Below the pieces are notes generated by a model, which was given only the letters and a program-made list of their open reading frames with translations, was not told where the DNA came from and searched no databases. From assembly GCF_000372725.1 (NCBI RefSeq), contig NW_005200417.1:441931-469905 (forward strand): 27,975 nt of DNA, in the 5' to 3' direction. Below are positions 26,876 through 27,975 of the stretch, piece by piece (positions within the stretch are counted from its first letter, which is position 1; each line of letters starts with the position of its first letter). This DNA comes from Emiliania huxleyi CCMP1516. Taxonomy: Eukaryota > Haptophyta > Isochrysidales > Noelaerhabdaceae. The position numbers and the translations under genes were made by a program.

Positions 26876-27975
26876 ATGGTGCACGCTGTCTGTTCCTCCC
26901 GATCGGCGGCCGAGCTGTACGCCGCGTCGGCCCAGGCCCTCGCCGAAGCCGCGGCGGAGGGGCTCGTCCTCCTCCGTAGCTCGAGCAGCTTGTCCGGCTA
27001 CAGGGGCGTCCTTCGCGACAGCCAGAGCACCGTCGGCCTCAAAAACCCGTACCGAGCTCAGGCATCTCTCTTAGCGCCCCTGGGACGGACGTAGAGAGCC
27101 CTGCCCACACCTCACACCCACCACCACCGCAGGTACGGCGCGGCGGTCGCCGCGTGACGCTCGGCCGCTTCGCCACCGCCGAGGAGGCGGCACTATGCTA
27201 CGCGCGCTCGCCGGAGGCCCTCGCCGACGCGCAGCTCAACGATCGGCAGTCGGCGATGATGTCGCCGTGCGGGGTCCGGCGCGCGGGCAGCCCGGTATTG
27301 CACACACCGGAGCCCTCTCGCCGGCTGCCCGGCTCGCCACTGTCCAGCGGCAAGGCCAAGGGGCGCGGCCGGCAGAACCGGCGCTCGTGGGGCCACCTGC
27401 TGATCGAGGAGGAGGAGGACGATCACGAGGTCGAGGCGCCGCCACCGCGTTGCAAGCGCCGCCGCTCCGCGGCCTCGGTACCGGCGCTGCCGATGGTGGG
27501 GGCGGCGGGCGGCGGGAGGCTGCACGCGCCGTCCTCGCTGCAGCCGCGCTACCCGCCGTCGCAGAAGCAATTCCCTATGTTTGGGGCGCCGGAGCGGGCG
27601 GCCGCGCCCGCTCCGGCACAGGAGTCCGTCTCGCTCGGCCAGCTCCAGCTCGGCCAGCTTTGCCAGCTCGGCTTGCAGCTCGGCCCGTTTGGGCTGCCGG
27701 TGGAGCTAGCGGTGGAGTGGTCCGACGAGCCGCTCGACTTGAAGTGGCTGCTCGCCGACGAGCTCACCGAGCCGACCGCTTCGCTGCCGTACGCCGGCGA
27801 CTCGGCCCGCAGCGACTCCACGTCCCCGCAGTCGCTCGAGCATGAGTCGGCCGAGCTGGTGAGGGAGATGGCCTCCCTCCTCGCGGACGGCGGGGGAGTG
27901 TCGACTGCTCCCTCCGCCATCCCTCTCGCGCCGCACGCCGCGCGCCCGCACGCGAACGAGCGCCTGTACGGCTTC
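26876..27975 (+). CDS. AP2-domain protein (probable transcription factor), 3' end outside window
   Basis: Exon 1 is 26876-27061 and exon 2 runs from 27133 to the right edge without a stop, 343 residues so far. Joined, residues about 41-92 form an AP2-like domain: GYRGVLRDSQSTVGLKNPYR, then AQVRRGGRRVTLGRFATAEE and AALCYARSPEA, matching the YRGV start, the paired RR strand, the LGxF turn and the TAEEAAxxYxxA helix. The intron is 71 nt and GC-AG (CAG|GCATCT to CCGCAG|GTA). AP2 domains bind DNA in plants, algae and apicomplexans. The rest is low-complexity: a KRRR cluster that may be a nuclear signal, a Leu/Gln repeat (LGQLQLGQLCQLGLQLG), and acidic Leu-rich segments that could activate transcription. 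The start could be earlier, since the frame is open upstream of 26876. Confidence 0.78.

Overview
The window looks like nuclear DNA of a GC-rich unicellular alga, most likely a haptophyte of the Emiliania/Gephyrocapsa kind. The gene set is eukaryotic: cytosolic-type aspartyl-tRNA synthetase, ARF-family GTPase, F-box and U-box proteins, a complex I assembly factor and an AP2-domain protein. Genes are interrupted by short introns, many with GC instead of GT donors, and they sit among microsatellites, minisatellites and dispersed repeats. The lineage is inferred from style and content, not from a database match.

Layout. 1-901 (-) is the N-terminal part of a membrane-anchored, alanine-rich protein that runs off the left edge. 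902-3434 holds repeats, including a short insertion with a TTTA tail and target-site duplication. 3435-5345 (-) is an ankyrin/U-box ubiquitin ligase. 5621-7471 has small or uncertain genes and a decayed P-loop ORF. 8482-9180 (+) is a CIA30/NDUFAF1-like protein. 9594-11274 is a 5'-truncated LINE-like insertion with a 15-bp target-site duplication. 11999-12307 (+) is a small membrane protein, 13495-14445 (+) a 2-oxoglutarate/Fe(II) oxygenase-like protein, and 14884-15636 (-) an F-box protein. 16000-19556 (-) is a nine-exon aspartyl-tRNA synthetase with an N-terminal WHEP domain, two minisatellite-filled introns and a 100-N assembly gap. It shares a 196-bp divergent promoter with an ARF-like GTPase at 19753-20430 (+). 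20860-22192 (-) is a broken unrecognised ORF. 22350-26555 is a repeat-rich block in which inverted copies of a complex repeat flank a two-domain ApaG-like membrane protein (23796-25062, +). 26876 to the right edge (+) is an AP2-domain protein with a GC-AG intron.

The genes do not form one pathway. They are ordinary housekeeping and regulatory genes (translation, ubiquitin ligation, vesicle traffic, mitochondrial assembly, transcription) spaced by mobile and satellite DNA. The most notable signals are: the dominance of GC-AG introns (six of eight in the synthetase, plus the AP2 gene); a 71-nt intron flanked by a 19-nt direct repeat with a hairpin inside it, which looks like a recently inserted intron; two copies of one LINE-like 3' end, each with its own target-site duplication; and a dispersed repeat whose terminal stem shows a compensatory base change between copies.
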